A stretch of 64,000 nucleotides of DNA from Haliscomenobacter hydrossis DSM 1100 (GCF_000212735.1 NC_015511.1:62001-126000), one strand, 5' to 3'; shown: positions 43,054-52,677, counted from the first letter of the stretch. The notes: generated from the sequence alone by a model not told the origin. Numbers and translations are program-made.

Positions 43054-44259
43054 ATGCGACGCATCGCCATAACTATATCATTGCTCTTGTTGCTGGTAGC
43101 CTGCCACAACCAAATGGAAACTCCCCAAGCTACTGATGTCTATTACACCTGCTCCATGGATCCACAGGTGGTAGCGCACAAACCAGGTAAATGCCCCATT
43201 TGTAAAATGGATTTGACTCCTGTAAAGAAAAAAACGGGCAAAAACAACGATGAAATCGAATTGAGCGAGCAGCAAATCCAACTCGGCAATATTCAGACCG
43301 ATACCATCCGAAATGGTGCAATTGACGACCAACTGCTACTGAATGCAACATTGAATTTTGACCAGATGAAAGCTTCTTCTGTGAGTTCAAGGCTGAGTGG
43401 TAGAATTGAAAAATTGTATTTTAAGAGCATTGGTGATTTTATCAAAAAAGGTGATCCCTTGTATGACTTGTACAGCGAAGAATTGAACAATGCCAAACAA
43501 GAATATTTACTAGTGTTGGAGCAACGTAAGGAATTTGTTTCCGAAACGGTCATGGATTTTGAGCAATTGCTGCAAAGCGCCAAAAACAAATTGCTACTGT
43601 GGGGCCTCTCCGAAGCTCAAATTCAGCACTTGGCCAAACAGAAAAAAACTACACCTACTACCACTTTTTACAACACTGCATCAGGCTACCTGACTTCACT
43701 GGAAATCCAAGAAGGGAGTTATGTGATGGAGGGAAGTACAATGGTTAAACTGGCCGATTTATCCACGCTGTGGGCAGAGGCACAAATGTATACAGCTCAA
43801 TTCTCCGCACTAAACCGCAACAGCATTGCTACAGTCCAAATCCCCAATACAGACGGTAAAGAAATACCAGGGAAGATCGAGTTTGTAAATCCCGAAATCA
43901 ACCCGGATACAAGAATTAACTTGATTCGTGTCTCTATTCCCAATCCTGACAATCAACTCAAACCGGGCATGCTTGCTTATGTATCGCTGAAAAGCCCAGC
44001 TCGGAATACCCTGTCTTTGCCAATTGATGCAGTTATCCGGGATGGAAAAGGAGCAACGGTGTGGATACAAACTGACAATCGAATTTTTAAAAGTGTAATG
44101 GTACAAACGGGCCTGGAAAGTGATGATCGAATCGAAATTACTTCCGGCTTGAAATCAGGAGATATCGTAGTGATTTCAGGGGCTTATTTGTTGCAAAGTG
44201 AATACATTTTCAAAAAAGGAGCAAATCCTATGGCTGAGCATGATATGAGTAAAATGTAG
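43054..44259 (+). CDS. CusB-type adaptor with HMBD, second of two
   Basis: 401 residues. Lipoprotein signal MRRIAITISLLLLLVACHN, HMBD (YYTCSMDPQVVAHKPGKC, PICKMDLTPV) at about 30-55, then the adaptor core (SSRLSGRIEKLYFKSIGDFI, TASGYLTSLEIQEGSYVMEG) and the C-terminal barrel, with a Met/His end (MAEHDMSKM). Clearly homologous to, but diverged from, the adaptor before it; starts two bases after that stop. The 3' flank holds a repeat of the end of the system B adaptor gene region (44334-44399). Confidence 0.9.
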   Translation: MRRIAITISLLLLLVACHNQMETPQATDVYYTCSMDPQVVAHKPGKCPICKMDLTPVKKKTGKNNDEIELSEQQIQLGNIQTDTIRNGAIDDQLLLNATLNFDQMKASSVSSRLSGRIEKLYFKSIGDFIKKGDPLYDLYSEELNNAKQEYLLVLEQRKEFVSETVMDFEQLLQSAKNKLLLWGLSEAQIQHLAKQKKTTPTTTFYNTASGYLTSLEIQEGSYVMEGSTMVKLADLSTLWAEAQMYTAQFSALNRNSIATVQIPNTDGKEIPGKIEFVNPEINPDTRINLIRVSIPNPDNQLKPGMLAYVSLKSPARNTLSLPIDAVIRDGKGATVWIQTDNRIFKSVMVQTGLESDDRIEITSGLKSGDIVVISGAYLLQSEYIFKKGANPMAEHDMSKM

Positions 44260-44394
44260 TTCTTGAGTGAAAATAAAACGTGTCCGGAATCAGTGAAGAG
44301 ATTGCAAGCGATGGATTTTACTGAGTGAAATGGATATACCTAAATCAACGGAGTATAAGCTCTTTGATGTTCCTTCATATTTAAATTGACAATC
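44260..44394 (+). other. intergenic region with adaptor-gene relic and repeated promoter block
   Basis: 135 bp without a gene. Its last 60 bp (44334-44394) repeat 36559-36619: the TACCTAAATCAA that encodes the C-terminus of the system B adaptor is here non-coding, so this is DNA carried along from such a locus. The shared TTCATATTTAAA (44374-44385) lies nine bases before the ATG, as at 36599-36610. Confidence 0.65.
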
Positions 44395-46092
44395 ATGAAA
44401 AAGCTATTTTGTATTGTTGTTTCGCTGCTTGCTGTGCAAATTGTGTTTGCTCAAATAACAGTGCCCATTCCAGCTACCTTGGAAGGAAGCATCTTTAACC
44501 TAAAAGTACAAAAAGGCACTTCAGAAATCTTCCCCGGACAACGTACCAACACCATTGGGTACAATGGTGCACAGTTAGGGCCTACCCTGATTTTGCAGAA
44601 GGGCGAAACGGTGACGATTAATGTAGACAATCAACTTGATGATACTACTACGGTTCATTGGCATGGACTACACCTATCTCCTGCCAACGATGGAGGCCCA
44701 CACACGCCGATTATGGCTGGCAATACCTGGTCTCCAAGCTTTAAAGTAATGGATCAAGCTTCAACTTATTGGTACCATCCTCATTTGCATCGCAAAACTT
44801 TAAACCAGGTTGTGAAGGGTGCCTCTGGTTTTATTATTGTACGTGATCCGGCAGAAGCCTCCTTGAATCTACCGCGTACCTATGGCGTTGATGATGTTCC
44901 TTTGGTTTTTCAATGGAAAACTTTTGATGAGTCTAAGCAAATCGTGGAAATGGATGAAGTGGATAATGAAGTATTGGTAAACGGGGTTTTAAAAGGGGCC
45001 ACCCTTAATTTACCGGCTCAAGTTGTGCGCTTGCGCTTGTTGAATGGCTCAAGTCACCGATATTTCAATTTTGGGTTTTCCAATAACTTGGAATTTAAAC
45101 AAATAGCTGGTGATGGGGGCTTGCTGGATGCCCCAGTAGCGATGACTAAACTAATTTTAGCGCCTGGTGAACGTGCTGAGGTTTTGTTAGACTTAAGCAA
45201 GTCATTGGGCCAAAAACTGCTCCTGCAACACTTCGGTACAGAATTGCCTATGGGGTATCCCGGTGGAATGATGATGATGATGATGGGAGGTACGGAGAAC
45301 ATGATGGGGCCGCTTGATGATACCGACTTTGACCTAATGCAAATCCAGGTACTTGCTCCAACACCTAATGCCATTGGCTCTATTCCTCCTGCCTTGATCA
45401 CCAATACCCCTTTGTCAAGCAATGGTGCGTTCAATCGCGACCTGACCATGACTGCACGGCCTCAAATGAGCATGACCAATTTTTTTCTCAATGAATCAAA
45501 ATTTGAGATGAATACCATCAACTTTAAGGTTTCAAAGGGTGCCGCTGAGGTTTGGACACTAACCAATCAGACGATGATGGCTCATCCTTTTCATCTACAT
45601 GGAAATTCATTCTGGGTAATTTCGGTCAACAATCGCAAACCTGCGGCAAATCTTCTCGGGCGTAAAGATGTGATTACAGTTCCACCCATTAATGGTGCGG
45701 TAAAAATCGTGGTGCGCTACGACGATTTTAGCGACTCCGTCACACCATATATGTACCATTGCCATATCCTGAGCCATGAAGACAATGGTATGATGGGACA
45801 ATTTTTAGTCGCTCCTTTGTTGAGTGGTACCCATGATAACTTGAGTAAAGAAAAACTAAAGTTTTACCCAAATCCTGCGGATAAAATGCTGGTATTTGAA
45901 ATTTCAGAGAAGTCTCTTGAAAAAGCAAAGTTTCAAGTTATAGACGTGATGGGTAGAGTGGTGTTAGAGCAACAAATACAAGTCATCAACGGCCAGGGTA
46001 ATATTCCAGTTGAACAGCTTACACCAGGTACTTACACGGCGAAGATGTTATTGCTGGGTAAATTGTATGCCGGAGTTTTTATAAAACAATAA
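44395..46092 (+). CDS. multicopper oxidase with T9SS sorting domain
   Basis: 565 residues from ATG 44395 (TTG 44386 upstream). Signal peptide MKKLFCIVVSLLAVQIVFAQ. All four copper motifs are present: H88-W-H90 (TVHWHGLHLSP), YWYHPHLHRKT, H397-P-F-H400-L-H402 and H455-C456-H457-ILS-H461 with Met-rich context. A Met-rich insert (GGMMMMMMGG, NMMGP) resembles the copper-sensing Met segments of CueO/CopA. The C-terminus (LKFYPNPADKMLVFEI ... LYAGVFIKQ) is a type A T9SS sorting domain, so the enzyme is exported to the cell surface. Likely oxidises Cu(I). Confidence 0.9.
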   Translation: MKKLFCIVVSLLAVQIVFAQITVPIPATLEGSIFNLKVQKGTSEIFPGQRTNTIGYNGAQLGPTLILQKGETVTINVDNQLDDTTTVHWHGLHLSPANDGGPHTPIMAGNTWSPSFKVMDQASTYWYHPHLHRKTLNQVVKGASGFIIVRDPAEASLNLPRTYGVDDVPLVFQWKTFDESKQIVEMDEVDNEVLVNGVLKGATLNLPAQVVRLRLLNGSSHRYFNFGFSNNLEFKQIAGDGGLLDAPVAMTKLILAPGERAEVLLDLSKSLGQKLLLQHFGTELPMGYPGGMMMMMMGGTENMMGPLDDTDFDLMQIQVLAPTPNAIGSIPPALITNTPLSSNGAFNRDLTMTARPQMSMTNFFLNESKFEMNTINFKVSKGAAEVWTLTNQTMMAHPFHLHGNSFWVISVNNRKPAANLLGRKDVITVPPINGAVKIVVRYDDFSDSVTPYMYHCHILSHEDNGMMGQFLVAPLLSGTHDNLSKEKLKFYPNPADKMLVFEISEKSLEKAKFQVIDVMGRVVLEQQIQVINGQGNIPVEQLTPGTYTAKMLLLGKLYAGVFIKQ

Positions 46093-46111
46093 TCTTTTCA
46101 AGTACGAGATC

Positions 46112-48196
46112 ATGATTAGTAGTGGGGCAAGACCTTGTTTTTTAATTGTCTTTATTGTAATGACTTATGGATTCAACATCCTGTGGCCATATCAATGTGC
46201 ATTTGCCCAAACACCAACTAAGCGCCCTGGTTTGTGCCTTTTTGATTCACTTTATCCTTCTGCTAAACTTTATGCTGTTGAACCGAAGTTTCAAAAGTTG
46301 TTGAGTACTCATCTGCCGATTCCCTTAAAGAGTGACCCAGAAGCGTTTAGTACGATTCCTGTAGTCGTTCACATCATTCACAATGGTGGAACCGAAAACA
46401 TCAGCAATGCACAGATTGAACGACAGATTGCAATTCTAAATGAAGATTTTGGGAAACTCTCAGGAACACCTGGTGAGGGCAAAGGTGTAGATACTCATGT
46501 GCGCTTTTGTTTGGCTAAGCTCGACCCTTTTGGTCGCTGTACCGATGGTATTGTGAGGATAAATACCCCCTTAACCAATCATCAACCTGCTGACCGAAGT
46601 GCGCTCAAAAATTTATCTTTTTGGAATCCAGCACGCTACCTCAATATTTATGTGGTTCGTACCATCAGCGGCGAAGTAGGGGGCTATGCTTCCTTTCCGT
46701 ATGCTCCTCCTGATGAAGATGGTGTTGTAGTTCGACATCATCTTTTTGGAGATTCTGGAACGGCAGCAGCTTCTGGTGGCCGTACCTTGACCCACGAGGT
46801 AGGGCATTGGTTAGGGCTTTATCATACTTTTAGTGCTGGCTGCGGTCAGGATACTTGCACCGAAGGAGATTTTGTCTGTGACACACCACCAGTAGCTGCA
46901 CCCAATTATTCTTGTAATTTGAATAGCAATTCTTGTTCCAATGATTTACCCAACCTACCCGATCAGGTGCGCAATTATATGGACTACACCCCGGATGATT
47001 GCAAAAATATGTTTACTCCAGGACAAAAGAATCGTATTGCAGCCACCCTCAAGGGCGTCCGCTCCTTGATCGTGTCCGCCAGTAATTTGGCGCTTACAGG
47101 TTGCGATAGTGCTTATGTTAGGCCACTGATGTGCCCGGTGGCAGCGGATTTCATAACCTTAACTACACAGGTGTGCTCTGGTACAAAAGTCTATTTTATG
47201 GATCGGTCGCTAAATACAGCTACCTCCTGGGAATGGTCTTTTCCCGGTGGTACACCTGCTTTTTCTATTTTACCCAATCCTACCGTAACTTATGACACTC
47301 CAGGTTCTTTTTCAGCAGAGCTGATTGCTAGTAATGGCAACGGTTCAGATACTTTGCAGTTGAACAATTATATTCTGGTTTCTAAACCCCAAATTGGGCT
47401 GCATTTACCTTTTATGGTAAACTTTGATGATGGTGCATTTCCTTCCCAAGGCATTGGTGTAAATAACCCTGATTTCAATATTGGCTGGGAACTAGATACA
47501 CTTGCTGCTCACTCCTTGCCTTACTCGGTCAGTATTGACAACCTGCAAAACCTCAACTATGGTACAAGGGATGAGCTCGTATTACCAGCCCTCGATTTAA
47601 GTTCGACACGAGTAGGGAACAACTTAATGCTGAATTTCTGGTGGGCTTATGCGCGTTCTGATCCCAATTATTCTGATCAATTGATTGTACAAATTTCTAA
47701 AGACTGTGGTGCGAATTATTCCAATATCTGGAGTAAATCTGGGGATGACCTCGCTACCGGCCCCACCCAAACTACCCCTTTTGTTCCCAACTCAACTCAA
47801 TGGAATAAAGCCTCTGTTCGCCTTTTTCAATACAAGACCGAACAACACCTCCAAATTCGTTTCGTAAATGTAACGGATGGTGGCAATCGGCTTTACCTGG
47901 ATGACATACAAATCAACGATGGTATTCCTACTGCATCAAAGGAACCTCAAAATTTGAACTTGCCACTTCAGCTCATTCCTAACCCTGCTCAGGAGCAAGT
48001 ATTTGTGCATGGTAAGGACAACTGGAGAGAGCCTATCTACTGTAAAGTATACGATGGCTTTGGGCGCTTATTACGCGATTTTGGAATGTTGACCGCACCT
48101 GTGCTTGACCTGATTGGCCTGCCAGCAGGCTTGCTGCTTGTAAGGTTTGAATCAACTGGACGGATTGCTACTTTTCGTTTGATTAAAGGAAGTTAA
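46112..48196 (+). CDS. M43 (pappalysin-like) zinc metalloprotease with PKD and T9SS domains
   Basis: 694 residues. After an N-terminal hydrophobic stretch comes the M43 protease domain (PVVVHIIHNGGTENISNAQI; zinc motif H228-E229-VGH232-WLGLYH238; Met-turn region RNYMDYTPDDC), then a PKD domain (TSWEWSFPGGTPAFSILPNP), a MAM/jelly-roll-like stretch (FDDGAFPSQGIGVNNPDFNI) and a T9SS type A domain (LQLIPNPAQEQVF ... RLIKGS). A secreted or surface protease; its link to metal resistance is unclear, but it sits 19 bp after the multicopper oxidase. The zinc motif is intact. Confidence 0.9.
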   Translation: MISSGARPCFLIVFIVMTYGFNILWPYQCAFAQTPTKRPGLCLFDSLYPSAKLYAVEPKFQKLLSTHLPIPLKSDPEAFSTIPVVVHIIHNGGTENISNAQIERQIAILNEDFGKLSGTPGEGKGVDTHVRFCLAKLDPFGRCTDGIVRINTPLTNHQPADRSALKNLSFWNPARYLNIYVVRTISGEVGGYASFPYAPPDEDGVVVRHHLFGDSGTAAASGGRTLTHEVGHWLGLYHTFSAGCGQDTCTEGDFVCDTPPVAAPNYSCNLNSNSCSNDLPNLPDQVRNYMDYTPDDCKNMFTPGQKNRIAATLKGVRSLIVSASNLALTGCDSAYVRPLMCPVAADFITLTTQVCSGTKVYFMDRSLNTATSWEWSFPGGTPAFSILPNPTVTYDTPGSFSAELIASNGNGSDTLQLNNYILVSKPQIGLHLPFMVNFDDGAFPSQGIGVNNPDFNIGWELDTLAAHSLPYSVSIDNLQNLNYGTRDELVLPALDLSSTRVGNNLMLNFWWAYARSDPNYSDQLIVQISKDCGANYSNIWSKSGDDLATGPTQTTPFVPNSTQWNKASVRLFQYKTEQHLQIRFVNVTDGGNRLYLDDIQINDGIPTASKEPQNLNLPLQLIPNPAQEQVFVHGKDNWREPIYCKVYDGFGRLLRDFGMLTAPVLDLIGLPAGLLLVRFESTGRIATFRLIKGS

Positions 48197-48363
48197 TTCA
48201 AGTAATATGAAAATTTTGATTAGCCCTAGTGAAAGAAGCTGGATTTGTTGTGCGCGAAGTAATTGCTGCTTGATACAGTCTATGGAATGTGTCCTGCCAG
48301 TTTGCTACCCCAAAGTCCAGACTGGTAGCTTATAGTTTATGTTCACTTCTAAAATCGTTTGAA

Positions 48364-48483
48364 ATGGAAAATCGAGAGCTTCAATCAAGTGCCCAATCCC
48401 AATTTTTACGCACCCTAATGCGGGTTGCCGGCTTTATTGTCTGGCTCTTTAAAAAGCTATTTGTCAAAAAATGTTGCCGTTGA
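48364..48483 (+). CDS. small basic membrane peptide (39 aa)
   Basis: ATG 48364 opens 39 residues (MENRELQSSAQSQFLRTLMR, then a hydrophobic AGFIVWLFKKLF and the end VKKCCR). One amphipathic/membrane helix and a terminal Cys pair next to basic residues. It is 25 bp before the CopB-type ATPase and could be a leader or an accessory such as a small copper-binding peptide. Too short for a family call. Confidence 0.4.
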   Translation: MENRELQSSAQSQFLRTLMRVAGFIVWLFKKLFVKKCCR

Positions 48484-48508
48484 TTACCTAAAAGTTAAAT
48501 CTCCCATC

Positions 48509-50560
48509 ATGGAAAACCATAACCACCACAACCATCAGGAAAACCAAGTCACCCAACCAGCCCAAATGAAAGGCCATGCTGGGCACCATTCGCCAAACCC
48601 TCCAATGCACCAGACTGGCCACGACCATCATGCCATGATGATTGCTGATTTTCGAAAAAGATTTTACATCGTCCTGATTCTGACCATTCCTATCATGCTT
48701 ATATCGCCCATGATCCAGCAATTTATGGGGGTGAATTGGCAGTTTTTCGGGTCTTCCTACCTCCTGTTGGCATTGTCCTCCGTCGTGTTTTTTTATGGCG
48801 GCTGGCCCTTTTTAACCGGCTGGATGGAAGAGATAAAGGCAAGGAATCCCGGCATGATGTTTTTGATCGGTTTTGCCGTTACCGTTGCTTACATCTACAG
48901 TGTAGCCATTGTATTTGGTTTGCAGGGCATGGATTTTTTCTGGGAACTGGCCACCTTAATCCTCATCATGCTTCTAGGCCACTGGATAGAAATGAAATCG
49001 GTGGCCGGAGCCTCCAAAGAATTAGAACTCTTGGTGCAGTTGATGCCAGCGGAAGCTCACCTGGTGATGTCAGATGTAATCCATGAAGTAAAAACCGATA
49101 CACTCAAAGCGAACGATGTCATTTTGGTGAAACCTGGCGAAAAAGTGGCTGCGGATGGCATTGTTTCGGAAGGAGAAAGTTACCTGAATGAATCGATGTT
49201 GACGGGGGAATCAAAACCCGTAAAAAAATCCACTGGAGATAAAGTCATTGCCGGTGCCATCAATGGCAACGGCGCCATTAAAGTTAACGTGTCTCATGCC
49301 GCCAAAGATTCGTACCTCTCGCATGTCATCAAACTGGTGGATGACGCCCAAAAATCAAAATCCAAAACCCAATTGTTGGCCGACCAGGCCGCTAGATGGC
49401 TTACTCTCATCGCCATTGTGGCGGGGCTTGTTACTTTTTTCTACTGGTATTTAACGGGCCAATCTTTGGTATTTGCCATGGAAAGAATGGTTACAGTCAT
49501 TGTCATTTGTTGTCCACATGCGCTGGGTTTAGCCGTCCCATTGGTTGTGGCAAAGTCAACGGCCTTGTCTGCAAAACATGGGCTGCTCATCAAAAATCGG
49601 ACAGCTTTTGAGAATTCCAGAAAGATCAGCACCATCGTATTCGATAAGACGGGGACGCTTACCGTAGGCAAATTTGAGGTGTCCAAAATCGTGGCCTTGC
49701 AAAGTGGCCTAACTGAAAATGAAATCATCCGTTTAGCCGCTGCATTGGAACAAAAATCAGAACACCCCATTGCCACTGGAATCTTGAAAAAGGCTAAAGA
49801 CACAGCGATCCCTATTCCTGTCACGGATAATTTTAATGCCATTACAGGCAAAGGGGTGGAGGCTACCGTAGAGGGCAAAAAGGTATTGGTGGTCAGTCCC
49901 GGCTATCTGACCGAAAACAATATTACACTTCCCGAGCGTTTCACGGCAAACGCTACCGAAACGGTGGTTTTTGTGCTCGTCAACAATGAATTGGCTGGGT
50001 ACATTGCATTATCAGATGAAATCCGCCCTGAATCGGCAGACGCAATCAAAACCTTGGCCGATAACAAAATCAAATCCATTTTGCTCACGGGTGACAACGC
50101 CAAAGTTGCCAAAAGTGTAAGTGAAACGTTGGGTATGGACAGTTTTATGGCAGAAGTATTGCCGCATCAAAAACTGGAAAAAATCAAAGAATTGCAAAGC
50201 AAAGGAGAGTTTGTAGCTATGACGGGCGACGGCGTAAACGATGCTCCAGCCTTGGCTCAGGCAAACGTGGGTATTGCGGTAGGTTCTGGTAGCGACATTG
50301 CCGCAGAAACTGCGGGAATCATTCTGGTAAACAGCAATCCAAAAGATGTGGTGAGTCTGATCCTCTTTGGCAAAGCAACTTACCGCAAGATGATTCAAAA
50401 CCTCATTTGGGCGACTGGGTACAATGTGATTGCCTTGCCTTTGGCTGCTGGTGTGTTGTACAATTGGGGCATATTGCTCAGCCCGGCTGCTGGTGCGGTG
50501 TTGATGACGGTGAGCACGGTGGTTGTGGCGATCAATGCGAGCTTGTTGAAAGTCAAGTAA
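48509..50560 (+). CDS. copper-type P1B-ATPase (CopB-like)
   Basis: 683 residues from ATG 48509 (the frame is open to TTG 48425, but the His-rich start MENHNHHNHQENQ is typical). The N-terminal His/Met tail (MKGHAGHHSPNPPMHQTGHD, HHAMM) replaces HMA domains. TGES near 228, the transmembrane site C335-P336-H337 (CCPHALGLAVP), DKTGT with Asp379, HP motif SEHPIATG, GDGVNDAP, and a C-terminal YNVIALPLAAGVLYNWGILL. CPH marks the P1B-3 group (Cu/Ag, CopB). Moves copper out of the cytoplasm to be taken by system C. Confidence 0.9.
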   Translation: MENHNHHNHQENQVTQPAQMKGHAGHHSPNPPMHQTGHDHHAMMIADFRKRFYIVLILTIPIMLISPMIQQFMGVNWQFFGSSYLLLALSSVVFFYGGWPFLTGWMEEIKARNPGMMFLIGFAVTVAYIYSVAIVFGLQGMDFFWELATLILIMLLGHWIEMKSVAGASKELELLVQLMPAEAHLVMSDVIHEVKTDTLKANDVILVKPGEKVAADGIVSEGESYLNESMLTGESKPVKKSTGDKVIAGAINGNGAIKVNVSHAAKDSYLSHVIKLVDDAQKSKSKTQLLADQAARWLTLIAIVAGLVTFFYWYLTGQSLVFAMERMVTVIVICCPHALGLAVPLVVAKSTALSAKHGLLIKNRTAFENSRKISTIVFDKTGTLTVGKFEVSKIVALQSGLTENEIIRLAAALEQKSEHPIATGILKKAKDTAIPIPVTDNFNAITGKGVEATVEGKKVLVVSPGYLTENNITLPERFTANATETVVFVLVNNELAGYIALSDEIRPESADAIKTLADNKIKSILLTGDNAKVAKSVSETLGMDSFMAEVLPHQKLEKIKELQSKGEFVAMTGDGVNDAPALAQANVGIAVGSGSDIAAETAGIILVNSNPKDVVSLILFGKATYRKMIQNLIWATGYNVIALPLAAGVLYNWGILLSPAAGAVLMTVSTVVVAINASLLKVK

Positions 50561-50631
50561 GTTACGCGACGTAGAGCTTGAACTCAAACCTCCAGATAAG
50601 TTCCGGGTCTATTCATGTAAATTCAAAGGCT

Positions 50632-52614
50632 ATGCAACGACTTTTCTTATGTATAACCGCTATGGCGATCGCAATCCCAACGTTTGCGCAAATAATTATC
50701 GGTAAAGTTCTCGAATTGAACAATCAGCCTGCTGTTAATGCACGGGTAACCCTTTTTCAGGATAGCGGCGCTACTTTTTTGGAGGTGCGTACCAATACCA
50801 ATGGAGATTATCGTTTTGAAAACCTGGAAACAGCAAAATATCGCATTGGTGTGGCTAAGCCAGGTTTTCAGTATTTAGAAAAAGAACTTGTTAGCATTGG
50901 CAGCACTCTTGTTTTTAATATCCAGCTTGAGGTCTTAACTGAAAAAGGACGCTGGGACATCATTATGGACTCTCCTGAGCCCTTGGGAGGTACTGATCTT
51001 GGGGTACTGATGCCCAATGGTAACATCTATTATTGCCATAATACTAAAGACCCTTTCTTTTTTCTGCCTAAGCAAAATGATACGGCTAGCGCTGTTGGGA
51101 GTATACAGGTACAAGGTTGTGTTGGCCCTGCACTTCTTTCTAATGGACAGGTATTGTTTCTAGGGGGAACATTGCAGGAGGTCTACGGACCGGGTTCCAA
51201 AAAGGTTAAAACCTTTGACAGCTTTACCAACAAATGGATGGATCAACCTGATTTATTAGACTATCGCTGGTATCCCACCGTGGTTCCTTTATTTGATCAA
51301 CGATTGCTTGTAGTGGGAGGTGGTGGCTTGAACAACCCACTCCGAGTCAAAACTTCAGAGGTATATGACCCTTTTAAGGGAATCAGTAAATGGTCGGGAA
51401 ACGTGCAGATTGGGAATGAAGTGTCGGCTATTGTTCCCTTGTATACTGGTAAAATTTTGATGACTCATCGACCTCCTCAACTTTTTGACCCCGTTACTCT
51501 AGAATGGAACTTGGCTGCAGATTTTGTTCAAGGCAACCGAATGCCAAATGGTGACCACTGTGATCACGAATTGGTTCAGTTATCCGATGGTAGAGTAGTA
51601 GCCGTGGGTTATAAATCTTTTACCCCAGATCGCCCAGGGGTGAGTGTTGAATTATACGACCCCCTTGCAAATAAATGGACCCTCGCAAATCATTTTCCAC
51701 CTACTCGTTCGCGGGCTAAAGCAGTACTCCTACCCGATCAAAATGTTTTAGTTTTAGGAGGATTTAAAGAAGAATCTAAAGACCCGACCCCTACAAATAA
51801 ATGGGGGTATATGAATCTGAGTGATCTGTACAATCCTCTGACCAATTCTTGGCGGAGACTGGCCAACATGAACATCCAACGAGAGTATCATGCTATTTCT
51901 ACCTTAGTTCCAGATGGCCGGGTCATCGTGGTTGGCGGAGAGGGAACCCCAGGGAATGAACCTCCCAAAAGTGTGATCGAAGCATTTTATCCTCCGTACC
52001 TCTTTCGTGGCGTTCGGCCTGAGTTGAACAATTTTAATAAAACAACCTTTGGCCTTGGCGAAAACATCCATTTTGAAGTGCACAAAACCAATGCACTTTC
52101 AAAAGTAGTACTCTTGTCTCATGCAGTTATGACCCATTTTATGAATTCAGGCAATAGCCGTTTTCTTGAGTTAGATTTTACTCAAAACGGCAGCCTAGTG
52201 AGTGCCAAATTGCCAAATGATCCCTTACTCCTTATGTCTGGTTGGTACATGTTGTTTGGTTTAGTAGATGATATACCCTCCGTTGCCCAAATTGTAAAGA
52301 TTGAAGCAGATAAGTTGGTATCTTCTAACCAAAGTTTAGTTGTGGTAAACAACAAGATTCAAATATCGCCCAACCCAACTAATTTGGAGTATGGAGTGAA
52401 GATTGAAATGACTTTAGCCAAAAGCAGCAGGGTTAAATTTATACTGCATAATGTCCTGGGGGAAAAAGTGCAAGAATTTTCATTTATGGAGATGGGAGCA
52501 GGAAATCACATGTTTTCACTGCCTTTAAACGGACTGTCCGCTGGGGTTTTTTTCCTTAGTACATGGATAAATGGAGAAGCAATTGGTACTGAAAAAATAG
52601 TCATCAAACAGTAA
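50632..52614 (+). CDS. galactose/glyoxal-oxidase-like copper radical oxidase with T9SS domain
   Basis: 660 residues from ATG 50632. Signal peptide MQRLFLCITAMAIAIPTFAQ, a carboxypeptidase-like regulatory domain (NQPAVNARVTLFQDSGATFL) to about 115, then a kelch propeller (GPALLSNGQVLFLGG, RVVAVGY, VLVLGG, GRVIVVGG) and a DUF1929-type C-domain, ending in a T9SS type A domain. The copper-radical ligands have matches in position and context: Cys163 (VQGCVGPAL) and Tyr214 (DYRWYPTVVP) for the Cys-Tyr cofactor, Tyr419-His420 (REYHAIS) and His502 (HAVMTHFMN). A copper enzyme at the surface, encoded beside copper export genes; substrate unknown. Confidence 0.8.
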   Translation: MQRLFLCITAMAIAIPTFAQIIIGKVLELNNQPAVNARVTLFQDSGATFLEVRTNTNGDYRFENLETAKYRIGVAKPGFQYLEKELVSIGSTLVFNIQLEVLTEKGRWDIIMDSPEPLGGTDLGVLMPNGNIYYCHNTKDPFFFLPKQNDTASAVGSIQVQGCVGPALLSNGQVLFLGGTLQEVYGPGSKKVKTFDSFTNKWMDQPDLLDYRWYPTVVPLFDQRLLVVGGGGLNNPLRVKTSEVYDPFKGISKWSGNVQIGNEVSAIVPLYTGKILMTHRPPQLFDPVTLEWNLAADFVQGNRMPNGDHCDHELVQLSDGRVVAVGYKSFTPDRPGVSVELYDPLANKWTLANHFPPTRSRAKAVLLPDQNVLVLGGFKEESKDPTPTNKWGYMNLSDLYNPLTNSWRRLANMNIQREYHAISTLVPDGRVIVVGGEGTPGNEPPKSVIEAFYPPYLFRGVRPELNNFNKTTFGLGENIHFEVHKTNALSKVVLLSHAVMTHFMNSGNSRFLELDFTQNGSLVSAKLPNDPLLLMSGWYMLFGLVDDIPSVAQIVKIEADKLVSSNQSLVVVNNKIQISPNPTNLEYGVKIEMTLAKSSRVKFILHNVLGEKVQEFSFMEMGAGNHMFSLPLNGLSAGVFFLSTWINGEAIGTEKIVIKQ

Positions 52615-52644
52615 GTTATGCGTTTTGACAGGTATCTGCAACCT

Positions 52645-52677
52645 ACCCTTCAATCCGATCAAGGGTTGATTTTTTTC
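52645..52677. terminator. terminator between convergent genes
   Basis: ACCCTT (52645-52650), 10-nt loop, AAGGGT (52661-52666), then TGA and seven T. It ends the plus-strand metal region and overlaps the 3' end of the minus-strand kilA-N gene (stop at 52659). Confidence 0.65.

Noticed and set aside
48207-48335. 42-residue Cys-rich frame (MKILISPSERSWICCARSN...)
   Set aside because: Six Cys are tempting in a copper region, but there is no signal peptide, no promoter or paralogue support; it could be chance.
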